Assembly (NCBI RefSeq): GCF_028435365.1
Contig: NZ_JAGTJJ010000045.1
Location: 28,948 to 92,947, forward strand
Source: Polyangium jinanense
GTDB taxonomy: Bacteria > Myxococcota > Polyangia > Polyangiales > Polyangiaceae
DNA length: 64,000 nt
Reading direction: 5' to 3'
The notes beneath the pieces were generated by a model. That model searched no databases. It saw only the letters and a list, made by a program, of their open reading frames with translations, and was not told the DNA's origin. Below are positions 46,826-56,222 of this stretch, in pieces. The number at the start of each line of letters is the position of its first letter. Position 1 is the stretch's first letter. The position numbers were made by a program, and so were the translations under genes.

Positions 46826-48160
46826 ATGACCGACGACATCTCCGAGCTCACGGCGAGGCATACCTACGGCACCTGGCGCGCGCAGCGCGGCTGGAAGCCC
46901 CTGCATGTCACGAAGGCCGAGGGCTGCCATTTCTGGGACGCCTCCGGCAAACGATACCTGGATTTCTCGTCGCAGCTCGTCTGCTCGAACCTGGGCCACC
47001 AGAACCAGGCGGTCATCGACGCCATTTGCGCGCAGGCCAAGGAGCTCGCGTTCATCGGCCCCTCGTACACCTGTGACATCCGCGCGAAGGCCGCGCTGAA
47101 GATGCTCGAGGTGATGCCGAAGGGGCTCGACAAGTTCTTCTTCGCCACCTCCGGCACCGAGGCGAACGAGGCCGCCATCAAGATCGCCCGGCTCTACACG
47201 GGCAAACACAAGATCATCGCCCGCTACACCTCGTACCACGGCTCGACCGCCGGCTCGATCGCCGCGACGGGCGACCTGCGCCGCTGGTTCGTGGAGCCGA
47301 CCGGGAAGATCCCGGGCGTCATTTTCGGGCCCGAGGCGAATTGTTATCGGTGCCCGCTCCAGCAAAAGCAGGGCACGTGCGGCACGGCCTGCGCCGATTA
47401 CCTCGCGTACATGATCGATCACGAGGAGAACGTCGCCGCGATCATCGTGGAGCCGATCGTCGGGACGAATGGCGTGCTCGTGCCGCCCCCGGACTACCTG
47501 CCGAAGCTCGCCGAGCACGCGAAGAAGCGCGGCGTGCTGCTCATCGCGGACGAGGTGATGACGGGCTGGGGCCGCACGGGCAAGTGGTTCGCCGTGGAGC
47601 ACTGGGGCGTGACGCCCGACATCCTGACGACGGCGAAGGGCGTGACGAACGCGGCGATGCCGCTCGGCGTGGTCGCGACGAGCCGCGCGATCAGCGATTA
47701 TTTCGACGACAACTACTTCGCGCACGGCCACACCTACGAGGCGCACCCGCTCACGCTCGCGCCCGCGGTCGCGGCGATCGACGAGTACAAGCGGCTCAAC
47801 CTCATCGAGCGGTCGGCGAAGATGGGCGAGCTGCTCGGCCAGAAGCTCAAAGCGCTCGCCGAGAAACATCCGTCGATCGGCGACGTGCGTGGCCTCGGCC
47901 TCTTCTGGGCCGTGGAGCTCGTCAAGGACCGCACGACGAAGGAGCCGTTCAATACGCCGCAGGACAAGGCGCAACGCAAGCCCCTCGTCATCGACGCGGT
48001 CGCCGCCGAAATGACGAAGCGCGGGGTCACGGTGCTCGCGTGGGTGAGCCACCTCGTGATCGCGCCGCCGCTCATCGTGACCGAGGAGGAGCTCGACGAG
48101 GGCGTGGCCGCGCTCGACGCCGCGCTCACGATCGCCGACGAGAAGATCGCGGCGCGCTAG
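46826..48160 (+). CDS. Class III (omega) aminotransferase
   Basis: A 444-residue PLP enzyme. It has FATSGTEANEAAIKIARLYT (phosphate-binding), YTSYHGSTAGSIAATGD, LIADEVMTGWGRTGKWFAVE (with the Asp that holds the pyridine nitrogen) and the PLP lysine in TTAKGVTNAAMPLG. The N-terminus (YGTWRAQRGWKPLHV) resembles taurine-pyruvate and beta-alanine-pyruvate transaminases. A Cys-rich insert (EANCYRCPLQQKQGTCGTAC) is notable and could bind a metal. The amino donor is not identifiable. 7 bases before the cyclase gene, so possibly co-transcribed. Confidence 0.87.
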   Translation: MTDDISELTARHTYGTWRAQRGWKPLHVTKAEGCHFWDASGKRYLDFSSQLVCSNLGHQNQAVIDAICAQAKELAFIGPSYTCDIRAKAALKMLEVMPKGLDKFFFATSGTEANEAAIKIARLYTGKHKIIARYTSYHGSTAGSIAATGDLRRWFVEPTGKIPGVIFGPEANCYRCPLQQKQGTCGTACADYLAYMIDHEENVAAIIVEPIVGTNGVLVPPPDYLPKLAEHAKKRGVLLIADEVMTGWGRTGKWFAVEHWGVTPDILTTAKGVTNAAMPLGVVATSRAISDYFDDNYFAHGHTYEAHPLTLAPAVAAIDEYKRLNLIERSAKMGELLGQKLKALAEKHPSIGDVRGLGLFWAVELVKDRTTKEPFNTPQDKAQRKPLVIDAVAAEMTKRGVTVLAWVSHLVIAPPLIVTEEELDEGVAALDAALTIADEKIAAR

Positions 48161-48167
48161 AGCCCGG

Positions 48168-49529
48168 ATGACGGATCTCGCGCCCCCGACCGAGGCTCCA
48201 CGCTCGCTCGCCTCCGGACGAAGCGCCCTCGCCGTTCCCGCGGCCGAGGGCCTCGCCCGGAGGACGATCAGCGACAACCTCGCGCGCGAGATCCTCATCA
48301 GCGAGCGCTTCCGGGCGCAGCTGCTCGCGGGAGCGTTCGGCGGCGCGCTCATCGCCTTCCTCGCGCTCTCGGCGTCGTATCCCGGCGCGATGGCCGAGTT
48401 CTTCCACAGCCGCCTCGACCGCGTCCGCGTGGGCCTCTTGCTCGGCGGATTCGCCGCCTACGAGCTCGTCGCGCTGCGCGGCATCGAGAAGCTCATCCAG
48501 AGCCGCAAAAAGCCGGCCGTGGCGCGGCGGTACGTGGACACGCTCGTCGAGACGAGCCTGCCGACCTTGGCGATCGTCTATTACATGTCGATCGTCGAGC
48601 CGTTCGAGGCGCTGCTCCTGCCGCCGGCGTTCGTCTATTTCGTGTTCATCCTGCTCTCGACGCTGCGGCTCGACCCGAAGCTCTGCGTGTTCTCGGGGAT
48701 CGTGGCCGCGGCGGAGTACGCGCTGCTTTCGTTTTTCGCGCTCCAGGGCGCGAAGGCGACGAATCCGCTCACGTCGGCGGCGCATCATCTCGGCAAGGCG
48801 CTCATCCTGCTCGGGAGCGGCGTGGCGGCGGGGTTCGTGGCGCGGCGGCTGGAAAAGGGTTTTCGGCGGACGCTCGAGTCGCTCGAGGATCGCAGCCGGA
48901 TCCTGAGCGTGTTCGGGCAACACGTCTCGCCCGCGGTGGTGGAGCAGCTCCTCGCGCAGAAGGCGGACGTGCGGAGCGAGCTCCGCGAGGTGTGCGTGAT
49001 GTTCCTCGACGTCCGCAATTTCACGGCGTTCTCGGAGCGAAAGAGCCCGGAAGAGGTCGTGGGATACCTGAACGCCCTCTTCGATTTCATGATCGAGAGC
49101 GTCAACGCGCACCACGGCATCGTGAACAAGTTCCTCGGCGACGGATTCATGGCGGTGTTCGGCGCGCCGCTCCGAGGCGACAACGATTGCAAGAACGCGG
49201 TGGAAGCGGCGATCGAGATCGTGTCGAGGCTCGAAGCGCTGGTCGCGGACGGGTCGATCCCGGCGACGCGGGTCGGCATCGGGATTGCGTCGGGCAAGGC
49301 GCTCATCGGGAACGTCGGTTCGTCGGAGCGAAAGGAATACACGGTGATTGGCGACGTGGTGAATGTCGCGTCCCGCGTGGAGGGGCTCAACAAGGAGCTT
49401 GGGTCGCAGATCCTCGTGACGGCGCGCGTCTTCGAATCGTGCGGGCTGGAATTGCCCGAGGCGGCCGCGACGGCGCCGCTCCATGTGCGCGGCCGAAAGG
49501 AGCCCGTCAGGATCTTTCGTTTGGCGTGA
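48168..49529 (+). CDS. Membrane-bound class III adenylate cyclase
   Basis: A 453-residue cyclase. N-terminal residues about 45-225 carry six predicted TM helices (LLAGAFGGALIAFLALSASY; LLLGGFAAYELVALRGIEKL). A short helical linker precedes the catalytic domain at about residues 265-450. Metal Asp residues are in VMFLDVRNFTAFSERK and LGDGFMAVFGAP; the purine-binding Lys and Asp are in SERKEYTVIGDVVNVASRVE, which favours ATP over GTP. It makes cAMP in response to an unknown membrane signal. The 3' end overlaps the convergent channel gene by 23 bases. Confidence 0.9.
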   Translation: MTDLAPPTEAPRSLASGRSALAVPAAEGLARRTISDNLAREILISERFRAQLLAGAFGGALIAFLALSASYPGAMAEFFHSRLDRVRVGLLLGGFAAYELVALRGIEKLIQSRKKPAVARRYVDTLVETSLPTLAIVYYMSIVEPFEALLLPPAFVYFVFILLSTLRLDPKLCVFSGIVAAAEYALLSFFALQGAKATNPLTSAAHHLGKALILLGSGVAAGFVARRLEKGFRRTLESLEDRSRILSVFGQHVSPAVVEQLLAQKADVRSELREVCVMFLDVRNFTAFSERKSPEEVVGYLNALFDFMIESVNAHHGIVNKFLGDGFMAVFGAPLRGDNDCKNAVEAAIEIVSRLEALVADGSIPATRVGIGIASGKALIGNVGSSERKEYTVIGDVVNVASRVEGLNKELGSQILVTARVFESCGLELPEAAATAPLHVRGRKEPVRIFRLA

Positions 49530-51153
49530 ACGTTTGGCTGCGCGCGACGCGCACGCCCGTTTTCCCGAGCGGGATTTCCGCGGCGCAGAGCGCCTCGACG
49601 AGGACGCCGACGAGCTCGCTCGCAGCGCCCGCGCCGGCGCGATGCGCCGTCACCCGATAACAAGTGCCCTCGGCGTCGAGCCGCACGAGCTCGACGCGGG
49701 GCCGGCTGCCCACGGCGCCCGCCGCCTCGCGCAAGAGCTCGCGCACTTCCTCGTCGAGGGCCGTCTTTTCGAGTGTGACCTCGGCCGAGACCGGCGGCTC
49801 CGGGCCAAGGAGGCGCGTGGGCCGCACGAGCGAATACAGGTGCGGGATACGAAACGTCCCGTCCTCCCCTTCGAGCTCGACTTCGAGGAGGGAAACCGCG
49901 CGTACCCTTCCCGCGCGTCCGCCGATTTCGGCGTGCTCACCGACCGACAAACGCCGGCCATACACGACCACGATGCCCACGGCCGCGCTGGCGACGACGG
50001 GCGTGGTGGAGAGCGCGAGCGCCGCGATCACGGCCGTGCCGGCACGCACGAGGGCGCCGTCGTCGTCGCCGAGGACGAGCGGCGCGGCGACCAGGAAAAA
50101 CCCGATGACCACGGCCGCGCGGACGAGGATGCTCGTCGGCGCGGCGAGATCGGCCGGGAGCCAATCGAGGGTGGTCTGCCCACGCGCGACGCCGTCGAAA
50201 AAGAGGCTGATGAAGCGGACGAGGACGATGAGGGCGATCGCGGCGATGACCGCGACGACGAGCAAGGGGAGCGAGCCGATGAGGCGCGCGAGGAGCGAAT
50301 AAAGCGGGCCGAAGACGAACCCGCTGAGGCGCTCGGCATACCCGCGCGTGGGCTCGAAGAGGGAGAGGCCGATGAGGACCCAGCCATACGCAATGCCCAG
50401 GCGGAAGAGGACACGGCCGGCCTTCGTGGCGATGAGCATCGCGGCGCGGAAGGATTCCGGCCGGACGACCTCGATCGATTGCAGGCGAATGGCGGGGATA
50501 CGCTCGGGGTGCTCTTCGAGGAAGGCGCGGGCGCGGTCGGCGACCTGGCCGATTTTGCGGGCGAAAAAGAGGGCGACCATGCCCGAGAGGACGACGAGCG
50601 CGACGGAGAGGAGCGTGAGGAGCGCGGCGCTGCGGGATTGCTCCTTGGCAAGCGCGACCCGGACGCGGCCGGCGACGTCCTCGGCGAGCGCGGCCACGCT
50701 GGCCTCGCCGGACGTCGCGGCGTCGTCGGGGCCGAAGGTGACGATCGTTTTATCGGAGGCGATGACGAGCGCCTCGTCGCCGCGGCGCTCGACGCGCACG
50801 GCGGCCTGTTCGCCGCTCTCGGCGGCCGCGCGGAGGGCCATCGAGGCGGCGCGCGCGCGCTCCTCGGGCGATTCATCGGCGCGGGGGACACGAATCGAGA
50901 AGAGGCGCGCGTCGCGTAGGCGGACGGGGACGCCTTCGGCGATGGGAGGAGCAGGGGCGGCGGAAGCGGCGGCGGGAGCGGGAGCGGAAGCGGAGGCGGA
51001 GGCGGAAGCGGGCGCGGCGGCGGAAGCGGGCGCGGCGGCGGACTCGGCCCCCGGCGCCAGCACCGAAGCATCGGGCGCGGCGTGGGCGCCGATCGGCAGC
51101 GCCAGGCACGTCAGCGCGAGGAGGACGCCTCGGAGCGGGCAACGCGGGTGCAC
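49507..51153 (-). CDS. Large MscS-type mechanosensitive channel protein
   Basis: A 548-residue MscS-family protein starting at GTG 51153 with a cleavable signal (LLALTCLALPIGAHAAPD) and an Ala/Pro/Ser linker. The periplasmic part reaches about residue 170. Several TM helices follow, including the pore-lining TTPVVASAAVGIVVVYGRRL, then the cytosolic beta domain (SVGEHAEIGGRAGRVRAVSL; LEGEDGTFRIPHLYSLVRPT). The extra N-terminal domain is like longer MscK/YjeP-type relatives but shorter. Convergent overlap with the adenylate cyclase gene is seen. Confidence 0.8.
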   Translation of the reverse strand: MHPRCPLRGVLLALTCLALPIGAHAAPDASVLAPGAESAAAPASAAAPASASASASAPAPAAASAAPAPPIAEGVPVRLRDARLFSIRVPRADESPEERARAASMALRAAAESGEQAAVRVERRGDEALVIASDKTIVTFGPDDAATSGEASVAALAEDVAGRVRVALAKEQSRSAALLTLLSVALVVLSGMVALFFARKIGQVADRARAFLEEHPERIPAIRLQSIEVVRPESFRAAMLIATKAGRVLFRLGIAYGWVLIGLSLFEPTRGYAERLSGFVFGPLYSLLARLIGSLPLLVVAVIAAIALIVLVRFISLFFDGVARGQTTLDWLPADLAAPTSILVRAAVVIGFFLVAAPLVLGDDDGALVRAGTAVIAALALSTTPVVASAAVGIVVVYGRRLSVGEHAEIGGRAGRVRAVSLLEVELEGEDGTFRIPHLYSLVRPTRLLGPEPPVSAEVTLEKTALDEEVRELLREAAGAVGSRPRVELVRLDAEGTCYRVTAHRAGAGAASELVGVLVEALCAAEIPLGKTGVRVARSQTFTPNERS

Positions 51154-51201
51154 GCGGCAAGCTTCGGCCGGCGGGCCGACAAGGTCAAGTGCGACGGGCG
51201 A

Positions 51202-52503
51202 TTACTGACAAATACACGTCATGCGGTTGCACTTGGCACAGCCATCCCAAAACGTCCCACCGGTGAAAGACTTCGACTGCTCTCCGATGAAACATTCCTT
51301 GCTCTGAATGTCGAAGCACGCCGTCGTTTCGTCGCCGCAGCCGATGCAGTCGAAGAAGCAACATTCCGCGATGGGGGCGCCGCACCCTGCATCCCCATTG
51401 CAAACCCACGTGCCCTTGCACGGCGCGCAGCTCCCGCCGCAGTCGACCTTGAGCTCGTTCCCATCCTGGACGCCGTTCTCGCACCGGCACTTCCCGCCCA
51501 CGCAGGTGTCCGCGCCCTCGCAACGCCCCCCCGGATTGTTGCCGTCGAGGGCCGGCGCGCATACGCCGTTCGGCATTCCGGTCGCCGTATTGACGCACCC
51601 CATGCACTTGCCGTCACACGCGCTCTCGCAGCATACCCCCTGGACGCAAAAGCCGCTCATGCAATCGGGGTTCTCCGTGCACACCGCCCCCACGGGTTGC
51701 TCGCCCACCGAAACACAGGCCGTGCCCTCACAAACGAACCCTGGGCTGCAGTCGCCGCAAAGCCCGTCCGTGCACGATTGGCAGCCCATCCCGCACGCCG
51801 TGCCGTTCGCCGCGCTCTCGCGCACCGTAGCCCCGTCCTTGCAGATGTCGGCGGTGCAAGAATCGCCGTCGTCGGCCGCGTCGTTCGGATCCGGGATCTG
51901 GCCGAGGTTCCCCGCGCCGTCACAGGCCTCGGCCTTGCAATCGCCCGTCACCGTATTGGCGACGACCGTGCCCGCCGGCTCGAAGGCACGAATGCAAACC
52001 CCGCTCTCGCACGACCATTTCAAGCACGGGCCGTCGTCTCCACATTCGCTCGGCATCGTGCAGCCCGCGCAGGACCCGAGCCCGTCGCACTTGAGCAGCT
52101 TATCCTTGCCGCAAGCGGCGTTCTGCTCCAGAGGCACGAAGAGCGGCGTACCATCGATGCACTTGTTCTCGGTGCACTCGCTCCCGTCGTCGGGGGTCTG
52201 ATCCGGCGCCGGCTTCGAGACGGCGTGTCCCGTGCCGTCACACGTAAACTCCTGGCAATCGTCGAGCCGCTGGCCGAGCGGGCTCTCTCCCGCGGGCTTG
52301 ACGTTCACGTACTTGCAGACGCCCTTCTCGCAGGCCCGCGTCCCACAATCGCTGTCCTCGCCCGGACAATCCTGCGCTCTCTCGCACGAGATCGGCGGCT
52401 GCTTGTTGAAATCGTAGCCGAGGACCACGCACCCGCCCGCGCCGAGGAGGAACGACAGGGCGAGGGCCTTGGAAAGCACCTGCGTCTTCTTCGTGGATCG
52501 CAT
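51202..52503 (-). CDS. Cysteine-rich lipoprotein (kinase-operon partner)
   Basis: A 433-residue lipoprotein (lipobox LLGAGGCVVLGYDF). Almost the whole mature chain is Cys-rich repeats (CERAQDCPGEDSDCGTRACE; CTENPDCMSGFCVQGVCCES; CKGTWVCNGDAGCGAPIAEC), expected to be disulfide-bonded surface modules. It is the third gene of an operon. Its ATG overlaps the stop of the upstream PEGA protein by one base (TGATG on the minus strand). Similar Cys-rich proteins follow Ser/Thr kinase genes in other myxobacteria. Function unknown, perhaps adhesion or signal sensing. Confidence 0.82.
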   Translation of the reverse strand: MRSTKKTQVLSKALALSFLLGAGGCVVLGYDFNKQPPISCERAQDCPGEDSDCGTRACEKGVCKYVNVKPAGESPLGQRLDDCQEFTCDGTGHAVSKPAPDQTPDDGSECTENKCIDGTPLFVPLEQNAACGKDKLLKCDGLGSCAGCTMPSECGDDGPCLKWSCESGVCIRAFEPAGTVVANTVTGDCKAEACDGAGNLGQIPDPNDAADDGDSCTADICKDGATVRESAANGTACGMGCQSCTDGLCGDCSPGFVCEGTACVSVGEQPVGAVCTENPDCMSGFCVQGVCCESACDGKCMGCVNTATGMPNGVCAPALDGNNPGGRCEGADTCVGGKCRCENGVQDGNELKVDCGGSCAPCKGTWVCNGDAGCGAPIAECCFFDCIGCGDETTACFDIQSKECFIGEQSKSFTGGTFWDGCAKCNRMTCICQ

Positions 52504-53474
52504 CAGAACTTCCCTTCGACCCCCACGAAGCCAGGCCCCACGACGAAGGAATGGCCGGTCTTGTTCTTTTCCCGGTCCTTCTTCTTCCCGTCGAGAAGCA
52601 GGAGCACCGCGCCCGCCCCCGCCCCCGCGATGCCCACGCCCCACGCGATCGCATTCGCCACGAGCATCGTCTTGCCGAGCTCGGCCGCCTCGTACCCCTT
52701 TGCCGTGTCGCATTGCACGCGGGGGCAACCTTCCTCCACGCGGCCATTCGCCGAGACGATGATCCCACCCGTGATGATCGCCCCGACGAACCCGAGCCCG
52801 CCCACGCCGAGCGCCGCGATGCCCGCAATACGCCGCGGCCCGAACAGGGGGGGCGGGGGCGGCTCGACGATGACCTTGCCCGCGGTGACGAGGATCTCGA
52901 CCTGCTCCGCCTCGGCGACCTCGATGACGTACTTCTCCTCGGTGCGCTTCGGCGCGAGCACGGAAATGGTGCGCTTGCCGGGATTGATGGGCACCGCGAC
53001 GCCGATCCCCTCGGCCTCCTTGCCGTCGATCGTGACGCGGGCGTCCTTGGGCAGCGCGGTCTTGGGCTTGATCGTGAGGAATGGGATGCGCGGTTCGATC
53101 TCCGCGAGCTTCTTCTTCGAGGGCGCGAGGCGCGGGTCGCCGGGGTCGAGGACGACGATGCCCTCCTTGTAATAACGCATCGCCGTGACGAGGCGGCCCT
53201 CGTGCTCCTCGCATTGCGCGAGGTTGAAGAGCGTGCCGGCGCGGCGGACGAGCGCGAGGCTCTCCTCGAACTTGGGGCAAGCCGTGACGTAATCGTTCCT
53301 GTCGATCGCGGCGCGCGCTTCCTTGAAGAGCTCCTCGGCGCGGCGCGCGTCGTCGTCGGTCTTGTCGGCCGCGGCGGGGCGCGCGACCAACAACGAAAGA
53401 AGGGCTGCGCCGAGCCCCACGGCGCGTAACTTGCGCCGCTCCCAGATCGAGCGGTCGTTCTTCGACGTCACCAT
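52503..53474 (-). CDS. TPR/PEGA-domain membrane protein
   Basis: A 323-residue exported protein. It has signal AVGLGAALLSLLVARPAAAD, then a TPR-like segment (RRAEELFKEARAAIDRNDYV; GTLFNLAQCEEHEGRLVTAM). A beta PEGA-like module follows (DARVTIDGKEAEGIGVAVPI; NPGKRTISVLAP). Two TM helices near the end (IAGIAALGVGGLGFVGAIIT; LLLL segment) precede a short tail. Start ATG 53474 overlaps the kinase stop by seven bases. This module (kinase, TPR-PEGA, Cys-rich) is a recurrent myxobacterial arrangement. Probably periplasmic-facing partner of the kinase. Confidence 0.82.
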   Translation of the reverse strand: MVTSKNDRSIWERRKLRAVGLGAALLSLLVARPAAADKTDDDARRAEELFKEARAAIDRNDYVTACPKFEESLALVRRAGTLFNLAQCEEHEGRLVTAMRYYKEGIVVLDPGDPRLAPSKKKLAEIEPRIPFLTIKPKTALPKDARVTIDGKEAEGIGVAVPINPGKRTISVLAPKRTEEKYVIEVAEAEQVEILVTAGKVIVEPPPPPLFGPRRIAGIAALGVGGLGFVGAIITGGIIVSANGRVEEGCPRVQCDTAKGYEAAELGKTMLVANAIAWGVGIAGAGAGAVLLLLDGKKKDREKNKTGHSFVVGPGFVGVEGKF

Positions 53475-54763
53475 TCGCTGAAGATGTCCTTCGAGCCGCC
53501 TGTTTGCGGAGGCTTCGTGCTCTTCTGGGGGGTCGGAACGGGCGAGACGCGTGCCGCCGTCGTCGCCTTCGGCGCGGCGCTCGCCGAGGGCGAAGGCGTG
53601 GGCGCGAGAACGGCGGTGGTCGCCGCGGATGCAGGCGGCGCGAGGGCCGCAGGCGATGTGGGCTCGGTCGTGGTCGCGGGCGAGGTCGCCGCCGAGGAGG
53701 ATGTCGACCCGAAGGCGCGGACGAGGACGAACCCGACACCGCCGAGCACGAGGGCCGCCGCGAGCGAGACGCCGACGAGGACGGCCTTGCGCGAAGGAAG
53801 CGGCGACGAGGCGTCTCGCGAGAACGCGGCGCCGGTCTCGGCAGGCCCCATCGTGATCGGCGGCGCCGGCGGCATGAGCTGCATCGCGGCGCGGAGGGCG
53901 CGCTGCATCGTGCGCGCGTCGGGCCAGCGGCGCTGTCGATCGAAGGCGAGCGCGCGATCGATGACCTCGCAGAATGCCGGCGGCAAACCGGGCACGATCG
54001 AGCCGATCGGCAGCGCTTGCCGCGTCATCGCCAGGAGCAGGACCTTGTTCACGGTTTCGGCCTCGTGGACGAGCCTGCCGGAGAGCGCGTAGTACATGAC
54101 CGCGCCGAGCGCCCAGAGGTCGGTGCGCGCGTCGATCTCGGCCGTGTGACCGAGCGCTTGTTCGGGCGGCATGAAGGCCGGCGTGCCCATGACGCTGCCG
54201 ACCTCCGTGGCGCGACCGACGCCCCCGACCGCCGCGGTCTCCCGCATGCGCGCGATGCCGAAGTCGAGGATCTTCACCTCGCCGGCCCTCGTCAAAAACA
54301 CGTTCTCGGGCTTCATGTCCCGATGCACGATGCCCTTGTCGTGCGCGGCCGCGAGGACGTCGAGCAAGCGCTCCGCGACAAACGCGACCTCGGATGGATG
54401 CAGGCGTCCCCCGGGATGCGCACGCCCGCGCTCCTCGAGGTTCTGCCCTTCGAGCAGCTCCATCACGAGGAAGACCGCGCCGTCCTCCGCGCTGTCGTCG
54501 TCGAGCACGGCGACCGCGCCCGGATGCTCGATCCGGTTCGCGACGTAGCCTTCGCGCAGGAAGCGACGGCGCGCTTCCTCGTCGGTCGCGAGCTCTGTGC
54601 GGAGGAGCTTCACCGCGCCGCGCTTGCCGTTCCTGTGCGTGGCCGCGTAGACGCACGCGGTGCCGCCGACGCCGAGCAGGCGGTCGAGCCGCCATTTGCT
54701 GCGCAAGACCTGGCCCACGCGGGCTTGGGCTCGCTGGAAGACGTCGTCGGCGACCCGCTCCAT
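53468..54763 (-). CDS. Membrane Ser/Thr protein kinase (PknB-like)
   Basis: A 431-residue Hanks-type kinase. It has Gly-loop GVGGTACVYAATHR, ATP Lys in GAVKLLRTEL, catalytic loop GIVHRDMKPENVFL, DFG in ILDFGIARMRE, activation segment VMGTPAFMPPEQALGH and DLWALGAVMYYALSG. After the kinase (about residues 25-290) comes a TM helix (AVLVGVSLAAALVLGGVGFV) and an extracytoplasmic Thr/Pro/Ala-rich tail, without PASTA repeats. ATG 54763 is preferred to the TTG at 54799. The substrate is not evident; the downstream PEGA protein is the obvious candidate partner. Confidence 0.93.
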   Translation of the reverse strand: MERVADDVFQRAQARVGQVLRSKWRLDRLLGVGGTACVYAATHRNGKRGAVKLLRTELATDEEARRRFLREGYVANRIEHPGAVAVLDDDSAEDGAVFLVMELLEGQNLEERGRAHPGGRLHPSEVAFVAERLLDVLAAAHDKGIVHRDMKPENVFLTRAGEVKILDFGIARMRETAAVGGVGRATEVGSVMGTPAFMPPEQALGHTAEIDARTDLWALGAVMYYALSGRLVHEAETVNKVLLLAMTRQALPIGSIVPGLPPAFCEVIDRALAFDRQRRWPDARTMQRALRAAMQLMPPAPPITMGPAETGAAFSRDASSPLPSRKAVLVGVSLAAALVLGGVGFVLVRAFGSTSSSAATSPATTTEPTSPAALAPPASAATTAVLAPTPSPSASAAPKATTAARVSPVPTPQKSTKPPQTGGSKDIFSEW

Positions 54764-54829
54764 CGTGCTGATCGAACCGTCTCGTCGCGAGGCTGTCAAG
54801 GCAAGCGCGGGCTTTTCAGGACGCCCGGC

Positions 54830-56095
54830 TCACTTCTTCTTTTGCTTCGCGAGCCCTGCGAGAATCTGAAGGAACCGCTGGCACTTCTTGCCGACCTCGA
54901 GCCCGTAGGCCGCACGACCATTGCAAAGCTTCTCGGCGCGCTCCATGGCCACGGCGTCGCCCTTGATCGCGCGGGATGCGACCTCCTCGGCGTCCGGCGC
55001 GATGCCCTCTTTGTAGGCCGTCTCCTTTTCGAGCTCCTTCGAGGCGAGGGCCTTCTTGAGGTCGTCGGAAATCTCCGGTACGTCGGCCCACGCCGCCGTG
55101 GACCGCGCCGCGCCGCGCGCGTACGCGAGCCAGATGCGGCCCTTCGCCTTCGTGTCGCCACACGGCATGTCGGCCTCTTTGGCCTGAAGATCCGCGACGA
55201 CGAGCTTCGCCTCCGCGGCGCGCTCGAGCTTCTCGGCGGCGCCCTTCGCGGTCGCCTTGTCCTCCGCGGAGAGCTTGCCCGACTCGACGGCCTTCGCGAG
55301 CGCGTCACACGAGGCCTCGTACCGCTCGCGCGCCCGACGCTCCTCGCAGGCCTTCTTTTTTTCGTCGATGCGCGCGAAATGCTCGGGCAGCGCGTGCCGC
55401 TTCTCTTCCTCGTCGATGTCGGTGATCGAGCACGGGTCGGTCGCGGCCGTGATGCGCGCGTCGAGCTTCTGACGCGCCGCTGCGATGCGGCGCTCGCGGA
55501 TCACGAACGCGCCCGCGACCGAGCAGATGGCGAAGATCAGGAACACGAGCGAGACACGAAAGAGCTGCCGCCGCTGCAGGTGCCGGTGGACGAGCCGGCT
55601 CCGATCGATGAGCTCGCCGGCCTTCTCCATGGCCTCTTCCCAGGCTTCGAGCTCGGCCGCGAGCACCTTCAGCGGGCCCACGAGCGCGCGCTCGCGCGAG
55701 AAGCGACGCGCCACGTTCGTGAGCGTCTGCGCGGCGCTCTTGCGCTTGGGATCGACCTCCATCGTGGCGCCGGCAAGGCCCGTGAGCAGGCCGCCGACGG
55801 AGACGGCGTACTGCTCGAAGACGCTCTGCGCTTCGACACGCGCGCGCTCGAGCTGCTGGAGCTGGCCCATGTACCCGGCCCACGGGAGGATCGCCTCGAC
55901 GTCGCGGGGCTTGAGACCGAGCCGCTTCGCCGTGACCTGAACGGCCGTGGTGAGCGCTCCGAGCAGGCTGTCGTGCGAGACCTCCGCGAGGCCCTGCGGC
56001 ACGCGCACCTCGCGGAAACACTCGAACGCCCTGTACGTCGGGGCGAGCGCCAATTCGCTCAGCGTGCTGCCGAAGTCGAGTCGTGCGGCCGTCAA
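54830..56095 (-). CDS. Single-TM helical protein with TTG start
   Basis: A 421-residue protein. TTG 56095 is chosen because a G-rich ribosome-binding run (GAGGGGGGAG) lies just upstream; longer frames overlap the divergent lipoprotein gene. Residues 1-165 are cytoplasmic and helical (LVGPLKVLAAELEAWEEAME). One TM helix near 170-192 (FRVSLVFLIFAICSVAGAFV) is followed by a long charged helical region with Cys pairs (DPCSITDIDEEEKRHALPEH; DMPCGDTKAKG). 66 bases upstream of the kinase gene on the same strand. No family recognised; it may belong to the same signalling unit. Confidence 0.68.
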   Translation of the reverse strand: MTAARLDFGSTLSELALAPTYRAFECFREVRVPQGLAEVSHDSLLGALTTAVQVTAKRLGLKPRDVEAILPWAGYMGQLQQLERARVEAQSVFEQYAVSVGGLLTGLAGATMEVDPKRKSAAQTLTNVARRFSRERALVGPLKVLAAELEAWEEAMEKAGELIDRSRLVHRHLQRRQLFRVSLVFLIFAICSVAGAFVIRERRIAAARQKLDARITAATDPCSITDIDEEEKRHALPEHFARIDEKKKACEERRARERYEASCDALAKAVESGKLSAEDKATAKGAAEKLERAAEAKLVVADLQAKEADMPCGDTKAKGRIWLAYARGAARSTAAWADVPEISDDLKKALASKELEKETAYKEGIAPDAEEVASRAIKGDAVAMERAEKLCNGRAAYGLEVGKKCQRFLQILAGLAKQKKK

Positions 56096-56222
56096 GTGCT
56101 CCCCCCTCGCTGTTTCGCGGGAGACCGGATGGTACGGGTGTTCGAGACCCAGCGCAACGATGCGTTCGTCCCGCGCACCAGGATCTACCCCACCGCGTCC
56201 GGCCCTTGTACCATCCGCGCCG

